Assembly (NCBI GenBank): GCA_001466705.2
Contig: LATX02000078.1
Span: forward strand, 372,001 to 436,000
Length of the DNA stretch: 64,000 bases
Direction: 5' to 3'
DNA from: Moniliophthora roreri
Lineage: Eukaryota > Basidiomycota > Agaricomycetes > Agaricales > Marasmiaceae
Below are positions 23,686 to 36,279 of this stretch, one piece after another. The notes beneath the pieces were generated by a model, which had not been told where the DNA came from, did not search any database, and saw only the letters and a program-made list of their open reading frames with translations. The position numbers and the translations under genes were made by a program. Each line of letters begins with the position of its first letter. The stretch's first letter is position 1.

Positions 23686-25409
23686 ATGCATCTTCCAGGC
23701 CTCGCGATATTTGGCCTTCTCGCTGGGAGGCAAACGTTCAATTATGAAGGGTCACGCTCGTCTCTAGCATCTCAGGTCGCAGCACTTCCCAATACTACGG
23801 TTCTGGATACCAAACTTGTGCTAGCTGGAGCAACTCTAACATTCCCGGAGGTAGATCCATCTTGCGGGGCCAACACGCAGCTCGTCTCGGTGGATATCTG
23901 TCGGATCTCGTTGAATGTAGAAACCTCTATGTCTTCACGGATTCGGATGGAGGCTTGGTTGCCCAGGGATTGGACAGGAAGGTTCTTGAGTACCGGAAAC
24001 GGTGGACTAGGAGGATGTGAGTACTAGTTATGATTTTCCCCAGTTCTTTGCTGATTAGATGACAGGTATTCAGTACAATGATATGGCGTACACGACTTCT
24101 CTTGGCTTCGCGACAGTCGGTGCTAACAATGGTCACGATGGAATGAGCGGCACTCCCTTTTTGAACGCACCTGAAGTAGTGGCTGACTTTGCATACCGAT
24201 CGTACGTCTGCAGAAACTTACATTTTGGGACGATGCTCATACCTGTCGCCTTAGGATCCATACCAACGTCATCGTCGGAAAGCAGATTACCGAATTTTTC
24301 TATAGCTCTCCCCACACAAAGTCATACTACCTCGGTTGCTCAACCGGCGGTGTCCAAGGTCTCAAGTCAGTCCAAGATTTCCCAGAAGACTTTGATGGTG
24401 TCGTTGCTGGTGCAACGGCTGCCGATTTCAATGCGCTGATCGCATGGAGTGGCCACTTTTACGGTAACACTGGGCCCCCGAGTTCGCCAAACTTCATCCC
24501 TGTGCAAACTTGGGTCACTACGATTCACCAGAACATCTTGGATCAGTGCGATGCCCTTGATGGTGTGCAGGATGGCGTCATCGAGGACCCTAACCTCTGT
24601 GCTTATGATCCAAGTGAACTACTGTGCACCGGCGGTAACACCAGCGGCTGCCTCACAGAGGCTCAGGTCGAGACTGTCAGGAAGGTCTTTGAGCCATTAA
24701 CAGACTCGCAGGGTAACCTTCTTTATCCCCGAGCTGTACCAGGCGGCGAGAGTCTCGGTGTCAGTATGTATGGCGGCAGTCCATTCTTCTTCACCTCAGT
24801 GAGTTCTCTGCAGCTCCTCTCACTCATCTTCAGCTATTGAACGAACCTCGGATTAGGACTGGTTCCGCTACGTTGTATATGACCCATCATTCGACTCAAC
24901 TACCCTCACTCTTGCCGACTTTGAATACGGTATCGCACTCAACCCATCCGACGTCGCCACCTTCAAAGGCGATCTCCCCGCCTTCCAATCCCGTAACGGC
25001 AAGCTCCTCACCTACCATGGTCAAGCGGACGGTTTTATCACCCCAGGCATCTCAGAGAGGTACTATGAGCATGTCTCCAGCACCATGAACCTCTCTTCGT
25101 CATCACTCGATTCGTTCTATCGCTTTTTCAGGATCAGTGGGATGGGCCACTGCGCTGGAGGTGATGGCGCATGGCAAATCGGACAGGGGTGCAGGAGGGA
25201 GTTTGGATCCGGATGCTAATGTGTTGATGGCAATGTTGAAGTGGGTTGAAGAGGGTGTCGCACCGGATATGATTTTAATAACCAAGTTTATCAATGATAC
25301 TGCGTCGGCTGGGGTGGCGTTCAGCAGGAACCATTGTCGATTCCCGTTGAGGAATACGTATGATGGGACTGGGGACAATACGCAGCCCGAGAGCTGGTCC
25401 TGTCAGTAA
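23686..25409 (+). CDS. Tannase/feruloyl esterase family protein (copy B), frameshifted in exon 4
   Basis: Exons 23686-24016, 24066-24201, 24255-24798, 24857-25409; the first two have the same lengths as in copy A (331 and 136 nt). GCSTGGVQG, YHGQADG and GMGHCAGGDG carry the Ser, Asp and His-Cys of the CS-D-HC signature. Exon 4 is 553 nt against 552 in copy A: an extra G in a GGGG run near 25187 shifts the frame. The protein then stops early, about 70 residues short, just after the catalytic His. The inverted tannase fragment at 38.3-38.6 kb has GGG at that place, so the four-G state is derived or an error. An in-frame ATG at 23605 would add 27 residues. Secretion is expected from the family, but the signal peptide is weak. 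Confidence 0.85.
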
Positions 25410-25784
25410 CGGATTGGAACATGGAAAGGAACAGGACACACGTTATCTCATACTTGTTTACTATTGGTCATGTCTTCGAAGTGTGCGTAGGAAGAAAGGA
25501 TGTTCAATGATATTGCAGCAGTAATCTTGGATCCATATCTGTGGGTAATAATATATGTAAAACAGTAATGAGAAATGTGATGGTGGTATCGTAGTCATGA
25601 GGTGTTGCGATGGATAGGGTGTAAGATAGAGCGTAGCTAAAACACATTCAGATGCAGAGATCATGGGAAATTATGAATGAGGTGTCGTCGTGGGGTCGAC
25701 AGTGAGATGAACATGTCGCACTTCGTGTAGGCAACGAGGTTAGAACCACCCGACGGTTCAGCCAAGCACTGCCAGTGACAAAGC
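25410..25784. other. Tannase B 3' flank
   Basis: No coding signal. The stretch is the downstream region of tannase copy B and also part of the left inverted arm; its counterpart lies at about 37,900-38,320. Confidence 0.5.
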
Positions 25785-26242
25785 TCAATCAAAATTGGCA
25801 AGGATTGATCTATCAAACGCCATATCCTCAACGCCCATGGTCAACTCCACGTCGTGGGACACGCTGGTAACTTCGAGGTCGAAGGGCTGGAAAAAGGTAA
25901 GCCAACGCTCACATGTATGGGACTATACGACACATACCGCTGCATGAAGCTCAGGAGTCCATGCAAGCACAGGTACTTCTGACTGCATTTCTGGAACTAC
26001 GAAAGCCGGGTCATTCAAATGATTGACGTTGAGCAGAAATTTCTGTGTGCGGATTGAGAACACAAGAGATGGCTTAACGCTGAACGTACCGTTTGATATT
26101 CTAGACGGGATGAATAATCCTTCCACCCCTTGTTCCTCTTGTTCTTTTTTGCATTCTTGGTGCGTCGAGCTTGGACTTTCCGGACACGAGCACGAGCCGA
26201 TGTAGTGTGGTTGAAGTTCGCGGTGGGAACGGCGGAATTCAT
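25785..26242 (-). CDS. Small basic hypothetical protein, left-arm copy (119 aa)
   Basis: Three exons, 26242-26090, 26042-25938 and 25886-25785, with consensus sites (GTACGTTC, GTATGTGT donors; CACACAG, TTTCCAG acceptors) and all joins in phase. The N-terminal 50 residues are very basic (RARVRKVQARR, AKKNKRNKGWK) and could bind nucleic acid or act as a nuclear signal; the C-terminal half is acidic (PFDLEVTSVSHDVELTMG). I recognise no family. The copy at 37,437-37,898 has the same three-exon structure and no stop or frameshift, which argues that both encode protein. Confidence 0.65.
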
Positions 26243-28060
26243 GGTTTTTGAGATCGTATATAGTTGTTGAACTGAGGGCTCAAGGTATTAGTGGCAGTCG
26301 TGGATAAAAGAGAGTTAATGGCGCGGTGGTTGCAATCAACTGAACGTGACCTATTGTTGTGACCGCGTTCTCACACCACAGTCCAACAAGGAGAACAATG
26401 GAACATGAGGAGTCTCGACATTTCCCGATATGCTCTACCTCGAGGTCAACAGCGCCTACCACCGACGAAGACAAGGCCGACAAGGATCAACCCTGCTTTT
26501 CGGATGAATCATTCGCAACTGTGGACGCTGTCGGCAGGCTAGGACTAACATGCACTGGCACCCCCAGAATAGCAATGAGATCCGGAACCCGAAATAAAGA
26601 CCGGAATAGACTTGCAAGATGTAAGAGTGGGACACTGGTAGACTGCAGAGCGGTAGGTCCTTTCTCCAGCAGGTCAAGACGAAGTCGAGACAGGATTAAT
26701 CTGCAAGATTTCAGTCGACTTCACAAGGAGCGAGAACGAGAAGACCGGGACTTGCATGTTTTACTACAAAAAGGGACTTCTATGACGCGCTATGGTGCCA
26801 ATCTACGCAGCTAGCGGTACCACTCGAATAGCACGAGGACGAACACGACTTATCGGCTGCTAGGCTTGCGGCTTGAGGTTCCATGTCGAGTGGTGGTATG
26901 GACTGCAGGCGAAAGGGCATTCGAAGGACAGATTTGTACAGGACACTTGCAAGACAAAAAGGCGGCACAATCCAGGCAAGACCTTCATACGATCTGTATT
27001 ACTTTTCCCGATTCTATGGAAGGCTGTCGTGCTCCTGCAAGATCGGGTCGCCATTCGTCGAGCACAACCTCTGCAGAACGACCTCTTGCCATGTTTCTGT
27101 CGACTGTCCTCCATTTGTCCGATTGTCTCTTCAACACAAACGGTTCCTCCATAATAGGGTATTCTCGTTGTTGGTATCGTCGATGAAGGGCTGTCTTTTG
27201 GGTTTAGCTTGTCAATAACGATTTTTGCCAGACAGCAATCAAGCAAACGTACAGAGAACACCTAGTTCCAGCACCGTTCCGAGTTCCAACTTTTGAACTA
27301 CATCTTATTTTTCATGCTAGGGGTCACCGATAGGCTACTGCAGAACCTTGTCATAGTCGTAACCAACATATTCCTTGAAATTGGGCCCGAAATAACGGAG
27401 CACAGATCCCTTTAAGGATTTTGATACATATTTCGACGAGCTGTAGGTTACTTTCTTGTTCAGATCAATAGACTAAATAGAACAGGGACTATCACATACC
27501 ACATCCATGTCAGCCTATAGTGCGTTGACTCCAATCTTCCAGGTCAGGCCAGAAAGCTGCCCTGGGTCAATTGTCTTTTCGGTTCTTCTGTACATTCGCG
27601 ATGACCGTGCAGATGAGAATGGTGAAGTCTGTACTAGTCTGGGCGGCTGGGCGGTGAAATCGAGCCGTTGGACGGCGCGCGTTGCAGACCGTATTTCTCT
27701 CGGGTTTTGGTGTTGAGGTACAATACTCTGAGGCCGCTTCCGGAAAAAGAGGATCCGGAACCGTTCGGAGTACCTGCCTTTTTGGGATAAAGTCAGTTTT
27801 CGGGCCTTCGGCGGCGGCGCTTTTCGCCGTCACTGTCAAAGTGTTCACGTGATAATGAGCAGATTTCTGCGTTACAGAACTTACAGTGGCTCAAGCGCTC
27901 GCCTACAGATCAGTGCCATGGCCAGCCCCTAATGCCAGGCTCTGAAACCCCATCTTCCCTCTGGTATATCTGAGCAAACGAGAGACGCCACCTCACAGCT
28001 GGAGCAAGAAAACCCAAGCGTTTTTGTCAAACTCATCAAGAAGCTACAGCCAAGGCCAAG
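26243..28060. other. No confident gene; outer half of left arm plus spacer
   Basis: A 139-codon plus frame at 26398-26814 (ending TSMTRYGANLRS) matches the right arm at DNA level, but the right-arm frame is broken by indels except for its last 20 codons, so coding is doubtful. The 37-bp micro-inversion at 27029-27065 lies here. From 27,270 to 28,060 nothing recognisable is seen. Confidence 0.4.
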
Positions 28061-30540
28061 ATGGAGGTTGTTAGGGGCGATGACCTTGGTCAGGCTTGCA
28101 TACCAGAAATTATCTTCAAGTCATTCAAGACCGCTCTTTTGCCACACGTTAAGGAGACGAAGCTCTTGGAAGTTCTTGATGCGTTCAAAAAGGATGACGA
28201 GTTGTCAGATGAAAGATGGAAGGGGCTGGAGTTTGAGAAGGCGAAGCGGAAGAGCGTAGCTAAAACACAGCGCAGTGCACAAGGTAGATGGTGGCCAGGA
28301 TATGCCAGCGGTCGATAATGTACAGGAAAAAACAGACCGTAGTGACGGACTCTCTTTTCAAACGTTGGCCGGCAAATTCAACAAAGTCCTTCAACACACC
28401 ACGAAGGCGACCGGAAAATCCCCGCTTATCACATTCTCCAGCACAGCTACGAAAGCTCTCAGACCGGAGGGCACACACGGTGGTTACATGGCCGACACCA
28501 ACGCGTTACTTTGCGGGACCACCGCTGTCGGTCCTGATGCAGGGAAGGAATAGTTTGAATGCGATATCGCGATGGCAGGCGAATTCAAGAGCGAGGCTAG
28601 TGACGAAGACAGAGATAATGTGAGCCCTTTTATCATTCTTCATACAGTGTATGATTCATTGGATATTATGTGCAGAACGTCTCCGAACTCATCTGTAATG
28701 TTAATCATCTTATGGGCTCGGATCCTTCTCGCAGGTTCACGTACGGCTTAACCATTGAGCATACCGACACAAGGTTTTGGTTCTTCTCGAGATCCCATGT
28801 TTTCATTACAGAAAAGCTCGACTTACAAACGGTAAGAATCATTATCTTTCGCGGCGAACTGTCTTCTAACCTGCCTCTTCTATAAATTATTAAAGATGCG
28901 GTATACTTTCTCATGGCACTTGGCTCCGCCGTCAGTAAGGCAGCTCTCGGCTTTGATCCCATTGTTTGGAGAGTATCATGCGGTCCAGACAAGATGTCGC
29001 ATTATTGGTTCAAAGTTAATGGGGCCGAGTACGAAGTTATCGAGGTCATCGGCATCTGCGAGGTGATGTTCCTCCTAGGTCACGCCAATCGTATCTTCAG
29101 GGTCAGACGCGTCGAGAATAACAAATTGGTCGGCCCTACATCGGTGCTGAAGGATTTGTGGCTTCCAGAGGGGGCGAAAACTGAACTTGAAATTCTTCAA
29201 GATATTGAGACTCGCGTTAACCAGGGTAATCCCGTCAAGGATCTTAACGCTGACGACCTCTCAAAACATTTTGTAATGATCGACGAATGCGAAATTGTGA
29301 AGGATCTTCCTTCAATGACGAATCCGGATGTGCTAGCAGTGGACGACAACTCCACCAGCTTTCTCAGAGGTCAGCTCAAAGATGCAGTTCCGTCTCAAAC
29401 CGACCACTTCGGAGTATGGGGGTCGGCACTCACACTCCATACCTGACTCTCAAATGTCGATGCCAAAAGGGAGTCTCCTTTCTGAACAACGAGCGCGGAC
29501 CAGAGACTTGGAAAGGGTGGCCCGTGACTATTACGAGAATAAAACTCACTGTCGCTCCTTGATGTCGGATGCTAGGAAACCGTGGCACGAGATTCGCAAC
29601 TTTTGGACCTTACTTCCTTGTATTCGCCAGATTCTGACAGGTAAGTAAACCTCAAAGCTTTATCTACGGAACCCCCGACTCTAATGCTTTTTGTAGCACT
29701 CCTATTCATGTTCTCCACCGGTTATGTTCATAGAGACACCAGTACGGGCAATATTTTGGTCGCATACGCTGATGGCAAGGTCGTGTGCAAACTCAGCGAC
29801 CTGGAATATGCAAAAATGTCAACGCCAGCCCAACCCAGCCTCCAGATGCCAAAACAGTGAGTGATATCACAGCTATATGGCTATTTGCGGCGCTAACTGA
29901 CCTAAAGGTACACCATTGTTTATGGTGGTAGAAGTCGAAAACCGAGCTTACCGATTTATGCCACATCTTCCCGAAACTCAACCTCTTAGCACTCACTAAG
30001 AACGAGCTTATCAGTACCCCAGATCCTCTACCATTTCGATATAACTTCCTCCACGACATTGAGTCACTGCTTTGGGTCATCTCGTACTTCATATGTCGGG
30101 TGCAGCCAAAAGAGAATTCGGTAGACGAAACTATTACCTCCATCCGTCTGCGGAAGTATGGTGAATTCTTCTCGGCTCACGGCAGCCAAGTCAGCTCCGC
30201 ACGCTCGTGGTGAATCATCGTATCAACGAAGGCCTACGTCAGCTCACACCAGAACCAATGTTCAGATTCTTCGCTCTCGCTGTTCTTGCTGCTAAAGGCT
30301 TGGCAGATGGGTATACCCGGGTTGAGAGAACCGTCGCAACTAGCTCCGTTACGAAGGGGTTCACTGCGGCGTTGAATAGGGAGATATAAGACTGGCTCAG
30401 TACACTCGAAGCTGGACGAAATAAATGGGTCGGTGAGATGGTTGATATATTTTCGAGAAGCGCAAAAAGCGAAAGACCGAAGCTAAAGCCGGAGGGGTGG
30501 AAAGTGGTGAATCCTCGGCCAAGAAGGGAAAGTGTCAATA
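28061..30540 (+). pseudogene. FunK1-type fungal protein kinase, multiply disrupted
   Basis: Family hallmarks appear in order: an N-terminal region ending GEFKSEASDEDRDN, then NVNHLMGSDPSRRFTYGLTIE, RFWFFSRSHV, GFDPIVWRV, YVHRDTSTGNIL (catalytic loop), LSDLEYAK (DFG equivalent DLE), PLFMVVEVENRAYRFMP and LHDIESLLWVISYF. Lesions: an in-frame TAG at 28551-28553, where the family suggests Trp (TGG to TAG); apparent one-base phase errors at the splice junction before 28897, at the junction near 29907, and near 29990; and a TAA at about 30387 before a coding-like tail. Introns still have GT-AG ends. FunK1 kinases are expanded in mushrooms and often decay; a functional product from this copy is unlikely. 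Confidence 0.85.
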
Positions 30541-31050
30541 GGCGAGCAATGACCCTTCACCCTATTCTGTCTTGGGACACATACTAGGGGCCATACTAAA
30601 CGACCGGCGTTGCCTGATAGGTACCGCACCTCACGAATATCACCATCTGCTGGTCATCCCGAAGCCCCTTTCGACAGATGTGATCTCATTGGTTTCCTGT
30701 GTGGTCGGGAAGGTGACACAGAAGGTACACAGAGGAAAGAATGTATTCCCGGGTTCCCTCGTCGGCTGCCCGAGTGCACTGATTAGTGACATCGGCGACC
30801 TGGCGCAAATCACGTATCATATGTATTGTACAAATACATTATTCCTACGAAGAAATGAGGCTATCCAAAGAGATATGCAATAGGTTAATCTATGGTTTAT
30901 CAAAGCTCGAGGTGCTAGCCTGAGAAGTCGCGTTGAGCATGCCATTTGAATCCATTCCACAATCGAAGAACGTGTGCACATCTTCCACGAATGGTCCTTC
31001 CTTACGGTAGTCTGCACTTTTATTCCGTGCTTTGCTTGAGCTGTGCAATC
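30541..31050. other. No confident gene
   Basis: A 103-codon plus frame (30572-30883) has no recognisable motif or splice pattern; I treat it as unsupported. Confidence 0.35.
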
Positions 31051-31362
31051 TCAGCGTCGGCACCACCTATCGTTCTGCGCTCTGACTTGTCAAAAGATGG
31101 AGTCGAGAGTGGGGAGAGGATAGGTACTGTCGAAAAGATTATCGTCGGCGAGATACAATGAGCCCTGAATGTGCTTACCAAGTACAGGGACAGACTTTGC
31201 AACGGTGCCAGCGAGGCCACTCATGATTTCGATGGGACTCGACTGGGTAGGGGCAATGCGTAAGTGACCAGTCGTCGTCAGCCGTGCATAAGGACATACC
31301 TCGATGCCAGCCAGTTTGCAGACCGATTCGGTTGCTCTGCTCAACCAGCGTAAGATACCCAT
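31051..31362 (-). CDS. Small spliced hypothetical protein (about 53 aa)
   Basis: Three short exons fit, 31362-31300, 31242-31179 and 31085-31051, with strong donors GTATGT and GTAAGC. The product starts MGILRWLSRATESVCKLAGIE and contains SPIEIMSGLAGTVAKSVPVL, a mildly amphipathic stretch. If the second intron is kept, the frame instead ends in a different 31-residue tail. No family recognised. An upstream in-frame ATG at 31371 adds three residues. Clean splice signals are the main support. Confidence 0.35.
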
Positions 31363-33633
31363 AGCAAGCAAAATGTAATGTCACAGAGGAGTAGAATGAG
31401 ACTGAGAGAGGGTAAGATGCGGAGCTGAATGAAAGAATGGCGAGATTTTATCTGTGTATAGGCATTCAGGCACAATCGAGGTGCCCTACTGGACTTGGTG
31501 GCCTTCCAGTGAGTTCAATTCGGAATTACGGGTGTATTCAAGTTGTCATGTCCGGGCCTATTGGCTGAGTGAATACAGATAGTCAGAGAGATTAAAACAG
31601 TACTCTGACACTGACAGCTGTCCGGTATGTTATGGTACGGTTGGCTGCTGCAGAGGTGGCACCGCTTCGGCGTTACCCCACAAGGTCCGACAAGCCCCCG
31701 GTTCGATACATAAATTCCGGTCGGTGTCAAGAACGTCAACTCTGTAGCTTCGGGTGCAATAGTGTTGGTGTACCTATTGATTGCCTGTGCTTGATTAGAG
31801 AAGGCTATACTGATTCATGCGAAAAGTACGCACGTATTTGATTCCGACATCGACAGCTGAAAAGTCAACTGATTTCAACCTGAGTAGTCGCAGATAGGTC
31901 CATGTTCGGCAATCAAATGCCCAAGAGGAACTTGGAATCGTTCCTGTCCTACTTCATGGTCGAACTTGAACCTGAACTTGGGGGGGGGGAATCTCTACGG
32001 TTGAATTCCAGCGCCGGCTCTGAGTCCGGTGTTCTGTAGCCTGAATTCAAGTAGTCAACCAACCGACTAATATAAAGCTAGTGACGAATCTCACTGCAGT
32101 GCTTGATGCAAATCGTCGGCCTGGAATACCGTCTACGAGCCAAGACTAGGCCCTGAGCGTCTGGAAGCGTTCCCGTGGAAACCTAGCCTCGATATGCAGC
32201 TGCAGGCAATGTGAACGTCGTGGGAGCCTGGAAGGAATTCGTGGGAAAATATTGTAAATTCCATCTTCGGGTTGTCCGGAGTTGTCTTGGGCATTCGCTC
32301 TCTCCGATACTAGCTTCAGTCAATACTGCTCGCTGAAGATTTGAGACTGCGCTGCATGTCTTCACTCGACCGTCAATATCAACAGAGCTCCAAACTAGAG
32401 CGGCCAATCGAGTAGCGACTGTTTCGGTATTCTGGTGAGGTTCAGGATTCTGTCGTGTTTGAATTGCTCACAGATGACTGTGATAGGTTCTATGCAGACC
32501 CGTCAGACTCGGGCTGCAATACCCATCTCGAACATACCCAATGTGAACACCCTTAATACCGTTGACCAACAAAATCATCAACGTTACCGACCTCCATGCC
32601 TTTCAAAGAAGGTAAATAGGTCTCTTGACGCGGGATTTAGAATCCAGAGGGCGAGATAATATCCAAGGTTCGTCGCTTGTCCCCTTTTGACTCAGCTGAT
32701 TCTAAGAATTGCGTATCCCAGTTGGTCAAAAATTTCCCATCCAAGCAGCTCGTCTCTATGCCAAGGTTACTCTGTAGATGGAGTAACCTCAGGCGATCTG
32801 CGGAATTTTGCGGCGCAAGCGATAAAGACCAGGAAGATTCGTCATCAAAGACCTCATGCACCTCCAACCACCATGACAAAAGACCCACCCCATTCTTGAA
32901 ATTTGTCTTCACCTGCACACGTGTTGATTGCTCGGTCCGTTACGGCCCCCAAACACGTTTACTTGCTGCTCCGGGTATGAATACGTGTACCTCGGAACCA
33001 GCACCTTTACCAAGCAATGTCTGGCTCTAAAACAAGACAAGACACTGCTATATAAACACAACATCCCTTTTCCAATGTCGCCCAGAGACCACTTCATCCG
33101 TTCTATGGGTTTGTGACCCTTCGGTATGTATCTTCGTGATTTCATCAGACATTTCTTTGATTCAATCGCCCTAGAAACGCTCCTAGGTTTTTTTTGTATA
33201 TCAAGGTATAGGCGTGGTCGATTCCGCTCTCCCGTATTGCGAAACATGCTAGAAGTCAACTTCATTCCACTTTAGTGGCAGGGTCGTCTACCTTGGGGGC
33301 TGCTAGTTAGGTGGCATTGATGGTATTGCAGCGGCTTGAGGAGACTGGTCCGGTTCCTTTGAACCGCTGAAGCATCCGAGGTTCCATGGATAGACGGCAG
33401 TCACACAGGGCAGCTCATGAGCCTCGGTATTGCGATGAGAAGAGGAGAAGAGCAGGGAGCCGTAGAAAGCACAGTCAACCATCGACGTCATGATCTCCCC
33501 AACCAGCGCCAATTCTCTATTGTTCGATGCATTGGTCCACATTCACACAATCGATCTCGTGATATCTGTTTGTTCAACGACTTGCCCCCTTCTATCTACC
33601 TCTTTCTATATCCATCGTCCATATCTCCTCGTC
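31363..33633. other. Gene-poor intergenic region
   Basis: No supported gene. A nine-G run lies near 31981. A TATATAAA at about 33049 suggests a promoter pointing towards the gene at 33,634, possibly with a long 5' UTR containing the short frame at 33075-33116. Confidence 0.4.
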
Positions 33634-35593
33634 ATGCCTGCCCAACGTACAGAACGTGGTGGCCATTCACAACGAGATGCACAGGGCCATATTGTTCTTC
33701 CGTTTTCGATACGTGCTGGAAGCACTCGGGCTCACCAGCTAAACCAGTCGCGTACCATTTATAACCCCAAATCCGCTGCATCTAATGCATTGCAAGCCGC
33801 CATCCCTCCCTCTGTTCGGCGGATTCATCGACATACAGAGCAACGCACACTGGTGAAATTCGATGCGCATGGCAACCCTCTCGTCTCCATCTCGCTGCCA
33901 CAACCAACCGGTCAGCGAGCTCAGTTGCCTGCTTATGGTTCCCAGTCGGCTTCTCCACTGGCAAAGGGGGCACCACATGTTACACGCTCTAACATTGTGA
34001 GTCAGGTACGACTCAACTCTATCCACCAGAACTTCTACTAACCATTCACTTCTCCAGGCTGTCCATGGATTCCCGACCAAGCCAAGTAGCCCTGCTCCTT
34101 CTTTCATCATTCCTCCCAACACACATATCGTCAATCACACGAGCAATATGCCATCTTTTCAGGGAGAGCGCACCCATGTCATCCAGAGAAACAAACCTCA
34201 TCATTCATATCCTCCGAACACTAAGCTGAACACTTCCACTGTCGGGTCTACTACGCAATCTGCCAGACCAGCACTTCGTGTCGGACAAGTCGATATACAT
34301 GCGAACACAGGCTCTCAGGCCCCGAGACAGCCCAACATCAACTCGTCGCCTGCTTATGGTTCCCAATCGGCTTCTCCACTGGCAACGCGTGCACCACACG
34401 TTACGCGCTCTAATGCTATGAGTCAGGTGCGACTCAACTCTACCCATCAGAATCACACTAACCGTTTACTTCTCCAGGCTGTCCATGGCTTTCCGACCAA
34501 CCGAAATAGCCCTGCTCCTTCTTTCATTGTTCCTCACAATGCACATGTCGTCAATCACACGAGCAATATGCCACCTTCTCAGGGAGAGCGTACCTATGTC
34601 ACCCAGAGAAATAATCCTCATCCTTCATATCCCCTGAACGCTACGTTAAACACGTCCACCGTCAGGTCTACTGCGCAATCTGCCAGTTCAGCAATTCGTG
34701 TCGGGCAAGTCGATATATGTGCGAACGCAGGCTCTCAGGCCCTGAGACAGCCCGACCACAGCTCGCCGGTTTTCAATGCTAATCCTTATCTATCATCTAC
34801 TCCTCTAAACCGTGCGCAAACCATTAGGATGCCCAGTTACGGCTCTTCTGCTGTGAGCCCTGTAGTCAGTGGTGGCCAAGCCACGGGAAATGCGAACAAC
34901 GGCACTGGGATGCCTCTCATGAGACAGCTCAATACTCCCATCCCGAATACCAATCCTCGTCTTTCGCACGCCTATCCGACTTCTTCTGCCACTCCGTTGC
35001 CTAATAACGGTGCTGCGACTCTCCTTCCCCCGAAACAACCTAATTCCAATCCTTACCTCTCATACGCTCAACCGAGCATCGTACCCAGCACGCCAATCGT
35101 CAGGACGGCCAACCATTCTGCTCATGCTGCCAGTAGCCTACCTAGCGGCAGCCAGACTGTCGATGGTACAATCGGTACATCCCCTACCCCGAAGCCCGGC
35201 GTTCCCGTTAACCCTAGCGCTCACAATCCCAACCGTCCGAATAAACTTCCCACCATCCACCGTCAACATACTCAGCACGTTCGACTAGTCAACATTGCTG
35301 GAAAGATGACCAAGACCGTGCCCAAGAACATTGATATCACGAGTCCGCTCGCGCCTCATCCCGATCTTACCACCATTGACCCGCGGCTCCTCCTCTTTCG
35401 AGCGCGTGACGCTCAGGAGCAGGATCCTAGCCTCAGTGTAGAAAAGGCACTTGTTACCTTCTACCGTGATATACCGTTGCGTGATAGAGTCCTTGAGGAA
35501 GACCTCCAGCATTTCCTGAAAGACTTGGATGGACGAGATGCATTCGGAACTGAATGGACTGGTTATAGGGCGGGTGCTTCTCTCACTACATAA
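33634..35593 (+). CDS. Ser/Pro/Asn-rich low-complexity protein with conserved-looking C-terminus (632 aa)
   Basis: Exon 1 is 33634-33996 and exon 2 is 34058-35593, joined in phase 0 over a 61-nt intron (GTGAGT, internal CTAAC, TCTCCAG). Residues about 95-375 contain two copies of a 421-bp unit, each with PAYGSQSASPL, PHVTRSN, VHGFPT, NHTSNM and GERT.V.QRN. The rest is Pro/Asn/Thr-rich and probably disordered. The last 110 residues are less biased (VRLVNIAGKMTK, TTIDPRLLLFRARDAQEQ, VEKALVTFYRDI, VLEEDLQHFLKDLDGRD) and may form a helical domain. No signal peptide or membrane helix; family not recognised. Confidence 0.7.
33928..34768 (+). repeat. In-gene tandem repeat, two units of about 421 bp
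   Basis: CCTGCTTATGGTTCCCA begins unit 1 at 33928 and unit 2 at 34349. Unit 1 contains the real 61-nt intron. In unit 2 the same stretch (34418-34477) is 60 nt, begins AT instead of GT, and is read through as 20 in-frame codons. A partial third unit seems to fade out after 34768. Confidence 0.85.
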
Positions 35594-36279
35594 ATCGTTG
35601 TTTCCCCTGTTTTCTTTTTACGGACGTCATTACCATTGCGTTGATACCCTGCATTCCACTACCATTCACCATTCACCATTTCCATTACAATTACATAGAC
35701 ATTGCATATCCCAGGTGTAAATACTATAGTTGTTGCCTCTCCACTTGATTCTGTGGTTTCTGGTCGCCTCCGTTATTTCTCAATGTAATATTAATTTGCA
35801 ATGCTCATACATGCACCGTCGCGCAATGATTTACATCGGAAGCTCGGGCGTGAGGCTTTCCACGTGGCTCTCACCCTTATCGCAACGCTCTGACGCGTCT
35901 GACAACTCGATATCTTTGACCTGACTACAGACTCAACCATCCTAAGTCTACACAACCTTCATGAACGTACAAACAAAACTAAAAATCCAGCCGACTCCAT
36001 GGCTGTTTTCCGACCTGAAGATTGGAGAGTCAATGCGTCATTGACATGGATACGGTATGTGATAAGACTCTGTATTCTTCAGTCTATTCATCTGATCAAG
36101 AAAGTAACCTATAGCTCGTCGAAATACGTATCAAAATCTCTGAGGGAATATAAACTCCATTATTTTGGGTCCAATTCCAAGATTGCGACACATGGCACGG
36201 GTCCGTTATGCTGAAGAGGGTGACCTGCGCCGGTGATCCCTATAGCAGAGGATAGTCCAGAAGATAGAATTCGAGCAGC
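35594..36279. other. Intergenic, no gene seen
   Basis: Downstream flank of the repeat-containing gene, pyrimidine-rich with CATTCACCATT-type short repeats near 35660-35690; then DNA leading into the right inverted arm. No supported coding frame. Confidence 0.4.

Larger units (their letters stand above)
25100..27270. repeat. Left arm of an inverted segmental duplication (about 2.2 kb)
   Basis: Reverse-complement similarity to 36,280-38,605 runs from inside tannase exon 4, through its 3' flank and the small gene at 25,785-26,242, to GTACAGAGAACACCTAG ending near 27,265. Similarity is broken by many substitutions and indels, so it is not recent. The arms are separated by about 9 kb. Confidence 0.8.

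Noticed and set aside
26398..26814. 139-codon plus-strand frame divergent from the left-arm small gene
   Set aside because: The homologous right-arm DNA breaks this frame with indels, unlike the small gene next to it, so selection on protein is not visible.
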